NCBI GenBank assembly: GCA_002215645.1
Contig: NGFI01000006.1
Span: 62,001 to 126,000, forward strand
DNA: 64,000 bases
Direction: 5' to 3'
Source: Gemmatimonadetes bacterium 2013_60CM_65_52
GTDB taxonomy: Bacteria > Gemmatimonadota > Gemmatimonadetes > Gemmatimonadales > Gemmatimonadaceae
Shown: piece by piece, positions 36,451 through 44,784 of the stretch
Numbering within the stretch: the stretch's first letter is position 1
Layout of the letters: each line of letters opens with the position of its first letter
Notes under the pieces: generated by a model
Database searches by the model: none
Told to the model about the DNA's origin: nothing
What the model saw: the letters and a program-made list of their open reading frames with translations, nothing else
Made by a program: the position numbers and the translations under genes

Positions 36451-37003
36451 GAGCGATCACGACATCCTGATTTCCCTGTTGGCCACCAAGTCGGCGCGGC
36501 GAGGCAATTTCGTGCTCTCGTCCGGGCGCGCGTCCACGTTATACATCGACGCCCGCCTCACCACAATGAGCGCCGAGGGACTGGCGCTCATTGGGCCGCT
36601 TGCCCTCTCCGTGTTGCGGCAAACACAGTGGAATGTCGACGAGGTTGGCGGTCTGACACTCGGCGCGGATCCGATCAGTTATGCCATCGCGTACGCGAGC
36701 ACGCACACGGATCGGCCGGTGCAGGCCTTCTCCGTGCGCAAGCAGGTCAAACAGCATGGCACCCAGCGCCGGATTGAAGGGCCGTTCGATCCTGCCGGTA
36801 CCGTCGCAATCATCGAGGACGTGATCACAACGGGCGGCTCGGCCCTTCAGGCAATTGCTGCCGTGCGCGAAACGGGTGCGCACATCGCGGGCGTCCTCGC
36901 GCTTGTGGATCGCGAGGAAGGCGGAAGAGAGGCGATCGAAGGCGCCGGCGTGCCGGTCGTTGCGCTCGCCCGCGCTGCCGAGATCCTCGCTCGAATGTCG
37001 TAA
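36449..37003 (+). CDS. pyrE: Orotate phosphoribosyltransferase
   Basis: 184 residues from ATG 36449. Key parts: FVLSSGRASTLYIDARLTT near the N-terminus, GGLTLGADPISYAIA, the flexible-loop lysine region VRKQVKQHGTQRRIEG, and the PRPP-binding motif VAIIEDVITTGGSALQA. Converts orotate and PRPP to OMP in pyrimidine synthesis. It stands alone, away from other pyr genes, with its start codon interlocked with that of the divergent histidine kinase. Confidence 0.95.
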   Translation: MSDHDILISLLATKSARRGNFVLSSGRASTLYIDARLTTMSAEGLALIGPLALSVLRQTQWNVDEVGGLTLGADPISYAIAYASTHTDRPVQAFSVRKQVKQHGTQRRIEGPFDPAGTVAIIEDVITTGGSALQAIAAVRETGAHIAGVLALVDREEGGREAIEGAGVPVVALARAAEILARMS

Positions 37004-37006
37004 GCG

Positions 37007-37876
37007 CTATGTCTGAAACGTCTGATACGCGCCCGGCATGGCCAGCGGGTGAAACAGCATCAGCGTTGCTCGATAGGGCAATACGAGCTCCTTGCGAAAT
37101 CGCTCGACCATGGCGCTGCCGTCGTATTGGGCCCTGAACTCACCGGCCGTCATGTCGAGCAGCATCCGGACGTGACGGCCAAAGCTCTGCGGAGAGCTGT
37201 AGTCGAGGTGATTCGATATGTTCGCGATGGAAAAGCCGACGTTCTCGAACATCCTGGCTGCACGGACGAGACGCGCCATGGCGAGATACTGTTTTGGTGT
37301 AGGCAGACGGCTGCGAAAAAAGCGGCTCATCAGCGTACTGGGCAGAATGCCGAGATCGCCGGCGAGCGAGCGAATGGTGCCCACGCGCGGAGAACACGTG
37401 AAGAGCACTTCAAAGAACCGCCAGCAATCGTCCGTCGTGCCCGCCAGATCGACGGCGAGCTGTCCCAGTGCCTCGCGCTGCGCACTCTGGCCGCTGTCGG
37501 CCATGAGAGCGCCGCGGAGCTCACGCCACCCTGCCGGCATTCGTACGTCGACCAGCCGGTTTATTCCGCTGCGGCCGAGCGCAAGCACGGCGTGTGGTGT
37601 CCGCGCATGCAACTCCGTAAGGAGGGCGACGGCGGGAATACGCGGAAACTCCCGAACGAGATGGGTGATTCTCGCCGGCTCCCGCATTGCGTAGGTGACC
37701 GAGACGAGGACGGCGTGAATCTCGCGCGACCTCAGATCCGTGATGAGATCATCGACCGTGTCACGGTGCAGCGTGGAGTAGTATCCCTCGCCGGCAGCAT
37801 CGACATCGGGGCGTTCGTCCGGTACGAGCAATGTGGCGACGGGAAGGAGTCGCCGTGGTGCGCTGTTGTCACGCAT
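37007..37876 (-). CDS. AraC-type transcriptional regulator with receiver-like N-terminus
   Basis: 289 residues from ATG 37876, which has a strong AGGAG site before it (a GTG at 37888 lies inside that site). The N-terminal ~125 residues alternate strands and helices like a response-regulator receiver (HAVLVSVTYA, IPAVALLTEL) but show no clear phospho-acceptor Asp. The C-terminal third has the double helix-turn-helix of AraC proteins: SLAGDLGILPSTLMSRFF and ISNHLDYSSPQSFGRHVRMLLDM. Target and effector unknown. Its stop lies 3 nt from pyrE. Confidence 0.85.
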   Translation of the reverse strand: MRDNSAPRRLLPVATLLVPDERPDVDAAGEGYYSTLHRDTVDDLITDLRSREIHAVLVSVTYAMREPARITHLVREFPRIPAVALLTELHARTPHAVLALGRSGINRLVDVRMPAGWRELRGALMADSGQSAQREALGQLAVDLAGTTDDCWRFFEVLFTCSPRVGTIRSLAGDLGILPSTLMSRFFRSRLPTPKQYLAMARLVRAARMFENVGFSIANISNHLDYSSPQSFGRHVRMLLDMTAGEFRAQYDGSAMVERFRKELVLPYRATLMLFHPLAMPGAYQTFQT

Positions 37877-37999
37877 ACCTCTCCTCACGTGGTGGGGTTG
37901 TCCCGGAGTGACCGGGCGGCACGTTTTTCACCCGACTAGGTAATCACCAGGCGTCACTTGACCGTCATCGGCCGATGTTCCGGTAGGCCGCGTGCGCGC

Positions 38000-38005
38000 T
38001 AGATT
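38000..38005 (+). promoter_or_regulatory. Probable -10 element of rnpB
   Basis: TAGATT lies about 6 nt before the 5' end predicted from the RNase P RNA P1 helix. The candidate -35 (TTCCGG, 37978-37983) is weak. Confidence 0.4.
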
Positions 38006-38010
38006 GCCTC

Positions 38011-38396
38011 GGGAGAGAAGGCTACCAGCTGGGTGATCGCGGGCTTGACGGCCCGAGGAAAGTCCGGGCTCCATCGAGTGCACTGCCAGGTAACGCCTGG
38101 GCGGGGGTCGCAGGACCACCGACGGACAGCGCAACAGAAAGCAAACCGCCGTCTCGAAAGGGGCGGTAAGGGTGAAAGGGTGAGGTAAGAGCTCACCGCG
38201 GATCTGGTAACAGGTCCGGCGAGGCAAGCCCCAGTGGGAGCAAGGCCAAATAGGCAGCGAGGAGGTACTCACTCCGCCAAAGACGCTGCGGGTAGGCTGC
38301 TGGAGGGCACGAGCAATCATGCCCCAAGAGAAATGATCGCCTGAGCTCTCACGAGCTCAACAGAACCCGGCTTACAGGCTGGTAGCCTTTCTCCTC
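38011..38396 (+). ncRNA. rnpB: RNase P RNA, bacterial type A
   Basis: About 386 nt. The P1 helix closes the molecule: GGCTACCAGC near 38020-38029 pairs with GCTGGTAGCC near 38378-38387 and extends outward through GGAGA/TCTCC. The P4 halves are GAGGAAAGTCCGGGCTCC (38055-38072) and CAGAACCCGGCTTACA (38361-38376). Between them are the conserved ACAGAAAGCAAACCGCC and GGTAAGGGTGAAAGGGTG. It is the catalytic RNA that matures tRNA 5' ends; its protein partner rnpA is 3.2 kb away beyond dnaA. It faces dnaN with about 108 nt between them. Confidence 0.97.
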
Positions 38397-38504
38397 TCCC
38401 TCGCCCCGTTCGCGGCTCGATCAATGGTCGACGCCGTTAAATAGTCATAAATGGTGACGAATATCTAATTCTCGCTTTCCTCGGGGCGCCGTGGAGCTCG
38501 AGGT
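38397..38504. other. Gap between rnpB and dnaN 3' ends
   Basis: Includes an AT-richer stretch (about 38438-38473). A CCTCG/CGAGG pair with a long loop near 38479-38503 could serve dnaN termination, but it is weak. No gene seen. Confidence 0.4.
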
Positions 38505-39617
38505 TCAGTCAACCAGGCGGAGCGGCATCACCAGACAGAGATACGTGGCCGAATCGTTCCAGCCTTCCGGTTGTACCGTGGCGGCGCGCTCCGGCGCCTT
38601 GAACGTGAAACGCACTTCGTCCGTCGGCATGTAGCGGAGAATTTCCAGGAGATAGCTCGCGTTGAATCCGATGTCGAGCTGATCCCCTGTGTATCGCAAC
38701 GCGAGCTCGTCCGTGGCCTCGCCGAGGTCTGGCGTCTGGACGCTGAATCGCAGCATGCCGCTGTTGAACGACAGGCGAATGCGGTGCGTCTGATCCGACG
38801 CAATGACCGACATGCGCTTCAGCGCGCTGGTGAGCGCCACCTTGTCGGCGATCGCAACACGATCGTTGTCCTTGGGAATCACCTGATCGTACGGCGGGTA
38901 CGGACCCTCGATCAGCCTGGTGTAGACCGCGGTGAACGGCGAGCGGAATCCGAGATGGTTCTCACCGCGCGCGATCTCGAGCTCTTCGTCCGCGGGGAAT
39001 AGCCGGCGAATCTGCTCCAGTGCCTTGGGGGGGACGATGAGATCTGCGGAGGGCGCTCCGGTGGCCTTGATGGGAAGTTCCATCTTGGCCAGACGGTGGC
39101 CGTTCGTGGCCACCATTCGCATGACGTCGGGCTTGAGCTCCCAGAGCACACCGTTGAGGATCGGCCGGCTCTCCTCCGTGCTCACGGCAAACGATGTGTG
39201 GGAGATGAGCTTCTGAAGGTCGCCAGACCGAATACGCCAACTCTCGCTGAATCGGATGGAGGGGAAGGCGGGAAACTCATCGCGCGGCAGTCCGAGGATC
39301 TTGAAGTGGGACCGGCCGCAATCCAGGGTGATGCGCTGCTCTCCGGACGCCGCGATCTTTACCGGCGACGGCGGGAGCTCGCGCGCGATCTCGGACAGCT
39401 TCTTCGCGGGCACCGTAATGGCGCCAACGGTCTCGACGTCTGCGGCGACCTCGGTACTCACGGCAATGTCCAGATCCGTGCCCGACAGGCGAATGCCCTT
39501 GTCGCTCGTTTCGATCAGAATGTTGGCGAGAACCGGAAGCGTCGTCTTGGCGGGGATGCTTGCCGCGACGGCTGCGAGTCCTTCCTGGAGCTTCTCGCGC
39601 GAAATAGTGAACCGCAT
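38505..39617 (-). CDS. dnaN: DNA polymerase III sliding clamp, beta subunit
   Basis: 370 residues, starting MRFTISREKLQEGLAAVAASIPAKTTLPVLANILIE in outline (opening MRFTISREKL, then TTLPVLANIL). Three repeated clamp domains: ISGTDLDIAV-like (RLSGTDLDIAVST), GVLWELKPDVMRMVATNGHRLA in the second, and EVRFTFKAPERAA in the third, with the C-terminal LVMPLRLVD. Encircles DNA and tethers replicative polymerase. It follows dnaA on the same strand after 193 nt, the classic dnaA-dnaN order; recF and gyrB do not follow. Confidence 0.96.
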   Translation of the reverse strand: MRFTISREKLQEGLAAVAASIPAKTTLPVLANILIETSDKGIRLSGTDLDIAVSTEVAADVETVGAITVPAKKLSEIARELPPSPVKIAASGEQRITLDCGRSHFKILGLPRDEFPAFPSIRFSESWRIRSGDLQKLISHTSFAVSTEESRPILNGVLWELKPDVMRMVATNGHRLAKMELPIKATGAPSADLIVPPKALEQIRRLFPADEELEIARGENHLGFRSPFTAVYTRLIEGPYPPYDQVIPKDNDRVAIADKVALTSALKRMSVIASDQTHRIRLSFNSGMLRFSVQTPDLGEATDELALRYTGDQLDIGFNASYLLEILRYMPTDEVRFTFKAPERAATVQPEGWNDSATYLCLVMPLRLVD

Positions 39618-39810
39618 TCCAACTCCTGTTGGGCCGAGTGATGGGCAAAACGATAAGGGAAGGCTTCGCTATCTATGCTAATCAGTAAGGAACAGCCCGA
39701 TAGCAGTCCGTAGTAGTGCGTGTGCACGGTGTGAGCGAAATCGATAACTCATGCCGCCTCATACTGTTGCGTGGCTCGCGGTGGTGTTGAAGCCGTGTTT
39801 CATCGAGCTT
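39618..39810. other. dnaA-dnaN intergenic region
   Basis: 193 nt. Moderately AT-rich near 39645-39700 but no DnaA box matching TTWTNCACA on either strand, and no clear promoter. Possible dnaN promoter region; I see nothing else in it. Confidence 0.4.
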
Positions 39811-41208
39811 TCAGTGCACAGCAGCGCGCCCTGGAGCAAGCGCTTCAAGCTCAGCCCGCAGCTTGCCAACACGCTGTGCAAATGCGGGATCCTCTCTCGT
39901 CACGGCAGCGACCCGGTCCAGACTGTGGATAACCGTCGAATGATCCCGCCCTCCAAATGCAGCGCCAATTTCCACGAGCTGCATGCCGAGGAGCTCGCGC
40001 ATGAAGTGCATCGCAACCTGCCTGGGTGCTGTGAGGGCCTTCGTGCGCGTCTTCGAGCGAAGTCCCTCCGGCGTTACACCCCATTCCCGCGCAACGCCCA
40101 TCTGAATCGCCTGCGGGGTGAGGCCCGTGAGCGCGGCCGGATCAGCGAGACGAATCTTGTCGCGGAGCGCGTCTCGCGCGAGGTCGATGGTGATCTCACG
40201 GTGCTTGAGCGACGCATACGCCAGCAGCTTGATGATCGAACCCTCGAGCTCGCGCACGCTCGAGCGAACATATTCTGCGATGAACCGGATGACGTCCTCC
40301 GGTATGGTGTGCTCCAGATGATCGAGGAGGGCCTTGTTGCGCAGAATCGCAATTCTGTGCTCGAGCTCCGGCAACTCGATGTCGGCGACCATTCCCCACT
40401 GAAAGCGACTCACCAACCGTGCTTCGAGGCCGGGGATCTCGGAAGGCGGACGGTCACTCGTGAGTACGATCTGGCGTCCCGCTTCGTAGAGCGCGTTGAA
40501 GGTGTGAAAGAACTCTTCCTGGGTGGCCTCCTTGCCCTTCAGAAACTGCACGTCATCCACGAGGAGTAGATCGGTTTCGCGGTACCGCCGGCGAAAATCG
40601 TGCATCGCGCGATTCTGGATCGAGCCGATCATGTCGTTCGTGAATTGCTCCGCCCCGATGAACGTGATCCTGATTTCCGGCCGCCGAGCGAATACCTCAT
40701 GGGCGATCGCCTGCATGAGGTGGGTCTTCCCGATGCCAGTGTCGCCGTACAGGAAGAGAGGATTGTATGCTTTGCCCGGCGCCTGTGCGACGGCGTGCGC
40801 GGCCGCAGCGGCGAGCTCGTTTGACTTCCCGATGACGAAATGGTCGAAGGTGTAGCGCTCACTGAGGTGTGCATTGATGCTGGCGCCTTTCTGCTGCCCT
40901 GGTGCTCTGATCTCGGCCGGCGGCGCCACAAAAAAATCCATCTGAGTGCGCGACTTCCGGTCCTCCTGAACTCGGAAAACGACGTTGAGCGGATGACCGA
41001 CGGCGATCGGCGCGAGCTGAGTGAGCAGCGGCGCATGCTTGGACTCATTCCAGTCCGCTGCAAACTGATCTGGCGATCCGACAACAATGGTCTCTTCGTC
41101 CACCGAGATGGCCTGCGTCGGCTCGAGCCATGTTTTAAACGTTTGTTCCGGCAGTTCGTGCCGAGCCCGATCCAGGATTCGCGTCCAGACTTCAGTTGCC
41201 GAGAGCAT
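39811..41208 (-). CDS. dnaA: Chromosomal replication initiator protein DnaA
   Basis: 465 residues from ATG 41208; an in-frame start at 41286 would run through DnaA boxes and is unlikely. Domain I is residues 1-85 (TFKTWLEPTQAI). The AAA+ domain has YTFDHFVIGKSNELA, Walker A GDTGIGKTHL and Walker B LLLVDDVQFLKGK. The C-terminal DNA-binding domain ends with the signature GGRDHSTVIHSLDRV. It binds ATP and DnaA boxes to open oriC. A near-palindrome (AGAGCATGCATTCTCT) covers its start codon. Confidence 0.97.
   Translation of the reverse strand: MLSATEVWTRILDRARHELPEQTFKTWLEPTQAISVDEETIVVGSPDQFAADWNESKHAPLLTQLAPIAVGHPLNVVFRVQEDRKSRTQMDFFVAPPAEIRAPGQQKGASINAHLSERYTFDHFVIGKSNELAAAAAHAVAQAPGKAYNPLFLYGDTGIGKTHLMQAIAHEVFARRPEIRITFIGAEQFTNDMIGSIQNRAMHDFRRRYRETDLLLVDDVQFLKGKEATQEEFFHTFNALYEAGRQIVLTSDRPPSEIPGLEARLVSRFQWGMVADIELPELEHRIAILRNKALLDHLEHTIPEDVIRFIAEYVRSSVRELEGSIIKLLAYASLKHREITIDLARDALRDKIRLADPAALTGLTPQAIQMGVAREWGVTPEGLRSKTRTKALTAPRQVAMHFMRELLGMQLVEIGAAFGGRDHSTVIHSLDRVAAVTREDPAFAQRVGKLRAELEALAPGRAAVH
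39924..39932 (-). promoter_or_regulatory. DnaA box inside dnaA
   Basis: TGTGGATAA, the exact reverse complement of the strong E. coli-type box TTATCCACA, lies in the 3' part of the dnaA coding region. It could titrate DnaA or be chance; a perfect 9-mer is uncommon in this GC-rich DNA. Confidence 0.5.
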
Positions 41209-41223
41209 GCATTCTCTGAAGCA

Positions 41224-41276
41224 TGTGGAAAAACCGGGCAGGCGGGGAGGCGAAGGTATCGGCGCCATGTGGAAAA
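41224..41276 (-). promoter_or_regulatory. Two DnaA boxes upstream of dnaA (candidate oriC / autoregulatory site)
   Basis: TGTGGAAAA at 41224-41232 and again at 41268-41276, both reading TTTTCCACA on the dnaA strand and fitting TTWTNCACA. They are 44 bp apart, about four helical turns, and 16-68 nt before the dnaA start. They may mark oriC or DnaA autoregulation; the 243-nt rpmH-dnaA gap that holds them is the usual oriC location in many bacteria, but no strong AT-rich unwinding region is obvious. Confidence 0.55.
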
Positions 41277-41366
41277 AGCAAACCACCCTCCACGGCGGGT
41301 CGCCCTACCGCCGGACCGAAGCAGCCTCGGTACTCGAGCGCACAGCACGTAGATGGTTGATGCTGA

Positions 41367-41395
41367 TTGACTTATGTCCAGCGGCTGACTAGGCT
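41367..41395 (+). promoter_or_regulatory. Candidate promoter of rpmH-rnpA-yidD-yidC
   Basis: TTGACT, a 17-nt spacer, then TAGGCT. The -35 is 5/6; the -10 is weak. Position about 57 nt before the rpmH start is suitable. Confidence 0.4.
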
Positions 41396-41451
41396 TCGCG
41401 ATCTGTTGCTGGACGTGAATCGCTCGATGTCTTCGGAGTAAAAGAGTACCA

Positions 41452-41616
41452 ATGGGAAAGCCAACGTATCGGCCACGCAATACCCGCCGGTTGAGGACGC
41501 ACGGATTCCGTGCGCGAATGGAAACAAAGTGGGGCAGGGCAACATTGGCGCGGCGTCGCAAGAAGGGGCGCAAGCAGCTCACGGTTCGCATCCCGGACAA
41601 GTACGCCGGGGCCTAG
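41452..41616 (+). CDS. rpmH: 50S ribosomal protein L34
   Basis: 54 residues, [19 protein letters not shown], then [22 protein letters not shown] in outline. It has the highly basic L34 pattern and the FRARM core. The family usually reads ARMxTKxGRxVLxxRRxKGR; here Trp replaces the usual small residue after TK, and there is a slightly longer C-terminal tail ([10 protein letters not shown]). The gene is divergent from dnaA and leads the rpmH-rnpA-yidD-yidC group, as in most bacteria. Confidence 0.95.
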   Translation: MGKPTYRPRNTRRLRTHGFRARMETKWGRATLARRRKKGRKQLTVRIPDKYAGA

Positions 41617-41630
41617 CTCTCACCAATCCA

Positions 41631-41990
41631 GTGCCGGCGTCATTTCCGCGTGAGCTCCGCATCACACGCGGTGCCGAGCTACGACGTCTGGGAGATGAGG
41701 GGAAGCGCATTCGGACGAAGTTTCTCGACGTCCGATATAGCCCTTCCCCTCCTTTGCTTGCCGAGGTCATCGAGCGCGTCCGTATCGGGTTCATCGTACC
41801 CAAGCTTGGCCACAGTGCGGTGGAGCGAAACCGCCTGAAACGGCGCCTGAGAGAGCTTGCCCGCACGCAGCTCTCGACCATTCCCGCACGCATCGACGTT
41901 CGACTCCGGGCCAAGACGGCGGCCTATACCGCCTCATTTGCGGAATTGTCCGTGGATGTCCGTACGGTGAGCGAGGCCCTGGCGCGGTGA
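41631..41990 (+). CDS. rnpA: Ribonuclease P protein component
   Basis: About 119 residues from GTG 41631, 14 nt after rpmH; an in-frame reading from 41529 would overlap rpmH and is rejected. The family signature is clear: [20 protein letters not shown] followed by [10 protein letters not shown] (RNR box). The N-terminal part ([17 protein letters not shown]) matches the family loop before the first strand. Binds RNase P RNA, whose gene is at 38.0-38.4 kb. Overlaps yidD as GTGA. Confidence 0.93.
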   Translation: MPASFPRELRITRGAELRRLGDEGKRIRTKFLDVRYSPSPPLLAEVIERVRIGFIVPKLGHSAVERNRLKRRLRELARTQLSTIPARIDVRLRAKTAAYTASFAELSVDVRTVSEALAR

Positions 41991-42196
41991 AACAGGTTCT
42001 CATCCTCTTGATCAGGGCCTATCAAGTGTCCCTCGGACACCTCATGCCGCCCTCGTGTCGTTACTATCCAAGCTGCTCTGCGTACGGTATCGAGGCGTTG
42101 CAACGACATGGAGCGCTGCGGGGATCATGGCTGACGATCCATCGCATCGCGCGATGCCATCCGTTTCACGCAGGCGGATACGATCCCGTTCCCTGA
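41987..42196 (+). CDS. yidD: Membrane protein insertion efficiency factor YidD
   Basis: 69 residues from GTG 41987. It matches the family throughout: an amphipathic N-terminal helix [20 protein letters not shown], the cysteine cluster [15 protein letters not shown], and [13 protein letters not shown] at the end. It is thought to assist YidC-dependent insertion at the inner membrane. Sits between rnpA and yidC, its standard position. Confidence 0.96.
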   Translation: MKQVLILLIRAYQVSLGHLMPPSCRYYPSCSAYGIEALQRHGALRGSWLTIHRIARCHPFHAGGYDPVP

Positions 42197-42226
42197 GACG
42201 CGGATCTCTCTGTACTGAATAGGATC

Positions 42227-43909
42227 ATGAATCGACGTTTCGTCCTTGCGATCATTCTCACGGCCCTCGTCATCGTGGGAACGCCGCTCATCTTCCCGCC
42301 GGGCCCGCGCACGGGCACGCGCGCCGACTCTGTTGCTGCGGCCGCGCGAACCCCGACGGAGTCAACTCCGAGAACCGAGCCGGCGAACGCCCCGGCCCGC
42401 AGCGCCACGCCGACGGCAAGCGCGCAGCCGTCACGTGCGCTCTCCGATGTCCAGGACACCATCACCGTGCGCACGCGTCTGACGCACTATCGCTTCAACG
42501 CACTTGGCGCGGCGCCTGTTTCCGCGGAGCTCGATAGCTATCCATCTCGCCGCCCCGGGAGGAAAGGGCTCGCGACGAACCTCGTCACCGCGCCGGGGCG
42601 CCTCGTGGGATATCGACTGGCGATCGGAGCCGATACGGTCCTTCTCGACACCGTGCGGTTCTCACGGCTCAATACCCCCCCGTCGGAAATCGACTACGCC
42701 GCCTCGGTGTTGGGGCACACGGTTCGTATCTCATATCGCCTGCCCAAATCGGCCGACGAGGAGTATCGCCTTCAAGTGGCTGCGAGAGTCGATAGCGTCC
42801 CCGCTGGTGCGAGTCTTCTCGTCGCCTTGCCGACGACGATCGAATCGAATGAACCAGACACGCTCGACGACATGAACCACCTTGGCGTCAGCCTTCGGCC
42901 GATTCGAGGCGACGTTTCCAGCACGAACTTCTCGAAGCTCGACCCTGGCGAGGTGCGCACGGAGACGGGCCCGTTTACCTGGGCCGCGGTGCGGGACAAA
43001 TACTTCCTCGTCGTCGCACGCACGAACGCCGTGCCGTTCACCACGGCACGAATCCAGGGACTCGCGCGCACCGGGAAGGTGGCGTCGCACGTACTCACCG
43101 AGGCGACGCTGCCACTGAAGAACGGCGCGGCCAGCTTCGAGATCTACGCCGGTCCACAGGATTTCGAGCGCCTCCAGCGGCTTGGTGGAGACCTCGACCA
43201 GGTCAATCCGTACGCCGGCTGGTTTCACGGCGTGGTACAACCCGTCGCGGCGCTCGTGATGAAGGCGCTTCTCTGGATGAAGCGGACGACGCGGCTCAAC
43301 TACGGATGGGTGCTCGTCCTCTTCGGCGTTGCGATCCGGCTGCTTCTCTGGCCGTTGAATCAGAGCGCTATGCGCACGAGCATGAAGATGCAGCGGCTCC
43401 AGCCGGAGCTGCAGGCACTCCAGAAGAAGTACGCCGATGATCCGCGCAAACAGCAGGAAGCGGTCATGAAGGTCTACAAGGACCACGACATGAGTCCGCT
43501 GAGCCCGGTGATGGGGTGTCTTCCGATGCTCCTCCCCATGCCCGTGCTCTTTGCGCTCTACTTCGTCTTTCAGAACACCATCGAATTTCGCGGCGTTCCG
43601 TTTCTCTGGCTGCCGGACATTTCCCTGCGGGATCCCTTCTACATCACGCCATTGCTGATGGGCGTATCGATGTTCGTGATGTCCTGGATCGGCATGCGCA
43701 ATTCGCCGCCGAATGCGCAGGCGAAGATGATGAGCTACATGATGCCGGTGATGTTCACCGTTCTGTTTCTCAATTTTGCCGCGGGATTGAATTTGTACTA
43801 CGCGGTACAGAACATCGCCGCACTGCCACAGCAGTGGCTGCTCGCGCGAGAGCGAAGCAAGCTGCCACCCCTCCCCGCCGCAGGAGAACGGAAGGGCCGC
43901 ACCGCATAA
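42227..43909 (+). CDS. yidC: Membrane protein insertase YidC
   Basis: 560 residues with TAGGAT before ATG 42227. Long Gram-negative form: an N-terminal membrane anchor (FVLAIILTALVIVGTPLIF), a large periplasmic beta-sandwich (about residues 60-330), then five membrane helices. The conserved insertase core includes YGWVLVLFGVAIRLLLWPL with the functional Arg, the coiled-coil C1 region MQRLQPELQALQKKYADDP, GCLPMLLPMPVLFALY, and a short basic tail. The long periplasmic domain supports a diderm host. Confidence 0.96.
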   Translation: MNRRFVLAIILTALVIVGTPLIFPPGPRTGTRADSVAAAARTPTESTPRTEPANAPARSATPTASAQPSRALSDVQDTITVRTRLTHYRFNALGAAPVSAELDSYPSRRPGRKGLATNLVTAPGRLVGYRLAIGADTVLLDTVRFSRLNTPPSEIDYAASVLGHTVRISYRLPKSADEEYRLQVAARVDSVPAGASLLVALPTTIESNEPDTLDDMNHLGVSLRPIRGDVSSTNFSKLDPGEVRTETGPFTWAAVRDKYFLVVARTNAVPFTTARIQGLARTGKVASHVLTEATLPLKNGAASFEIYAGPQDFERLQRLGGDLDQVNPYAGWFHGVVQPVAALVMKALLWMKRTTRLNYGWVLVLFGVAIRLLLWPLNQSAMRTSMKMQRLQPELQALQKKYADDPRKQQEAVMKVYKDHDMSPLSPVMGCLPMLLPMPVLFALYFVFQNTIEFRGVPFLWLPDISLRDPFYITPLLMGVSMFVMSWIGMRNSPPNAQAKMMSYMMPVMFTVLFLNFAAGLNLYYAVQNIAALPQQWLLARERSKLPPLPAAGERKGRTA

Positions 43910-43977
43910 GCCGAGGTGCCGCAGGGCGGGCCCGCCGCCCCGCAGCATGGCGCGCCCTGTGCGCTGGCGACACTCTC

Positions 43978-44784
43978 GTGCGAATCACGTACGTCGGTCA
44001 CGCCACGCTGTTGCTCGAGGTCGAAGGTTGCCGGATCCTCACGGACCCCAACTTCGACACGACGCTCGGCCGGTTCCTGCCGCGAGTCACCGCGCCCGGC
44101 CTTGCCATCGATGCGCTGCCGCCGCTCGATGCCATGCTGCTGACTCACGCGCACGCCGACCACCTCTCGTTTCGGTCGCTCGATCAGCTTCCGCGCGAAA
44201 TACCGTTGTTCGCGCCGTCGGCCGTCGCCAGGTGGCTCCTGGGCAAGGGATATCGAAATGCCACGGGCCTCGACCCGGGCGGCGTCGTCTCCCTTCGTGA
44301 CGGCACGCTGCGAATTCACGCGGCACGGGCAAAGCATCGGGGCAACCGGTATGGCTTCGATCGGTGGCTCAGCGCGACGAACATGTATCTCCTCGAATCG
44401 CCGCACGAGAGCGCGTTCTTTGCCGGCGACACGGCGCTGACGTCCACGACCCACGACCTCGTCGAACGCATCCTGTGGCGTGCGGACCGCCAGCTCGACG
44501 TCGCACTGCTCCCCATCGGCTACGCGCCACCATGGAAACCGGGATTCCGCCGCGGTCATCTGACCGGTGAAGACGCGCTCTCACTCTTCGAGGTGCTCCG
44601 CGCGCGCGCGATGCTCCCTTATCATTGGGGAACGTTCCGGCATGTTACCGCAACGGCATTTGACGCAATTACCCGCCTCCAGAACAGCCTGAGCACCTTC
44701 CACCGGAAGGATCACGTGCACATCGTCGAGCCAGGCGAGACACTCGTCGTCGAGGGAGCAGACATCTGGCGAGCGAAACTCTGA
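43978..44784 (+). CDS. Metallo-beta-lactamase-fold hydrolase (UlaG/NAPE-PLD-like)
   Basis: 268 residues from GTG 43978, where homology begins (VRITYVGHATLLLEVEG). Zinc ligands are in LTHAHADHLS (HxHxDH), the GDT loop AFFAGDTALTS, and a late His in LPYHWGTFR. The family includes lactonases and phosphodiesterases acting on lipids or sugar phosphates; the substrate here is unknown. It occupies the place between yidC and mnmE where many bacteria have jag/khpB. Its stop codon TGA overlaps a CTG that probably starts mnmE. Confidence 0.88.
   Translation: MRITYVGHATLLLEVEGCRILTDPNFDTTLGRFLPRVTAPGLAIDALPPLDAMLLTHAHADHLSFRSLDQLPREIPLFAPSAVARWLLGKGYRNATGLDPGGVVSLRDGTLRIHAARAKHRGNRYGFDRWLSATNMYLLESPHESAFFAGDTALTSTTHDLVERILWRADRQLDVALLPIGYAPPWKPGFRRGHLTGEDALSLFEVLRARAMLPYHWGTFRHVTATAFDAITRLQNSLSTFHRKDHVHIVEPGETLVVEGADIWRAKL

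Noticed and set aside
37870-37900. CACGTG cores elsewhere (for example near 24700, 33829, 37886, 44712) as extra parS sites
   Set aside because: They match the 6-bp core only, without the TGTT...ACA flanks.
39618-39810. dnaA-dnaN gap as the origin
   Set aside because: No DnaA box matching TTWTNCACA was found there on either strand.
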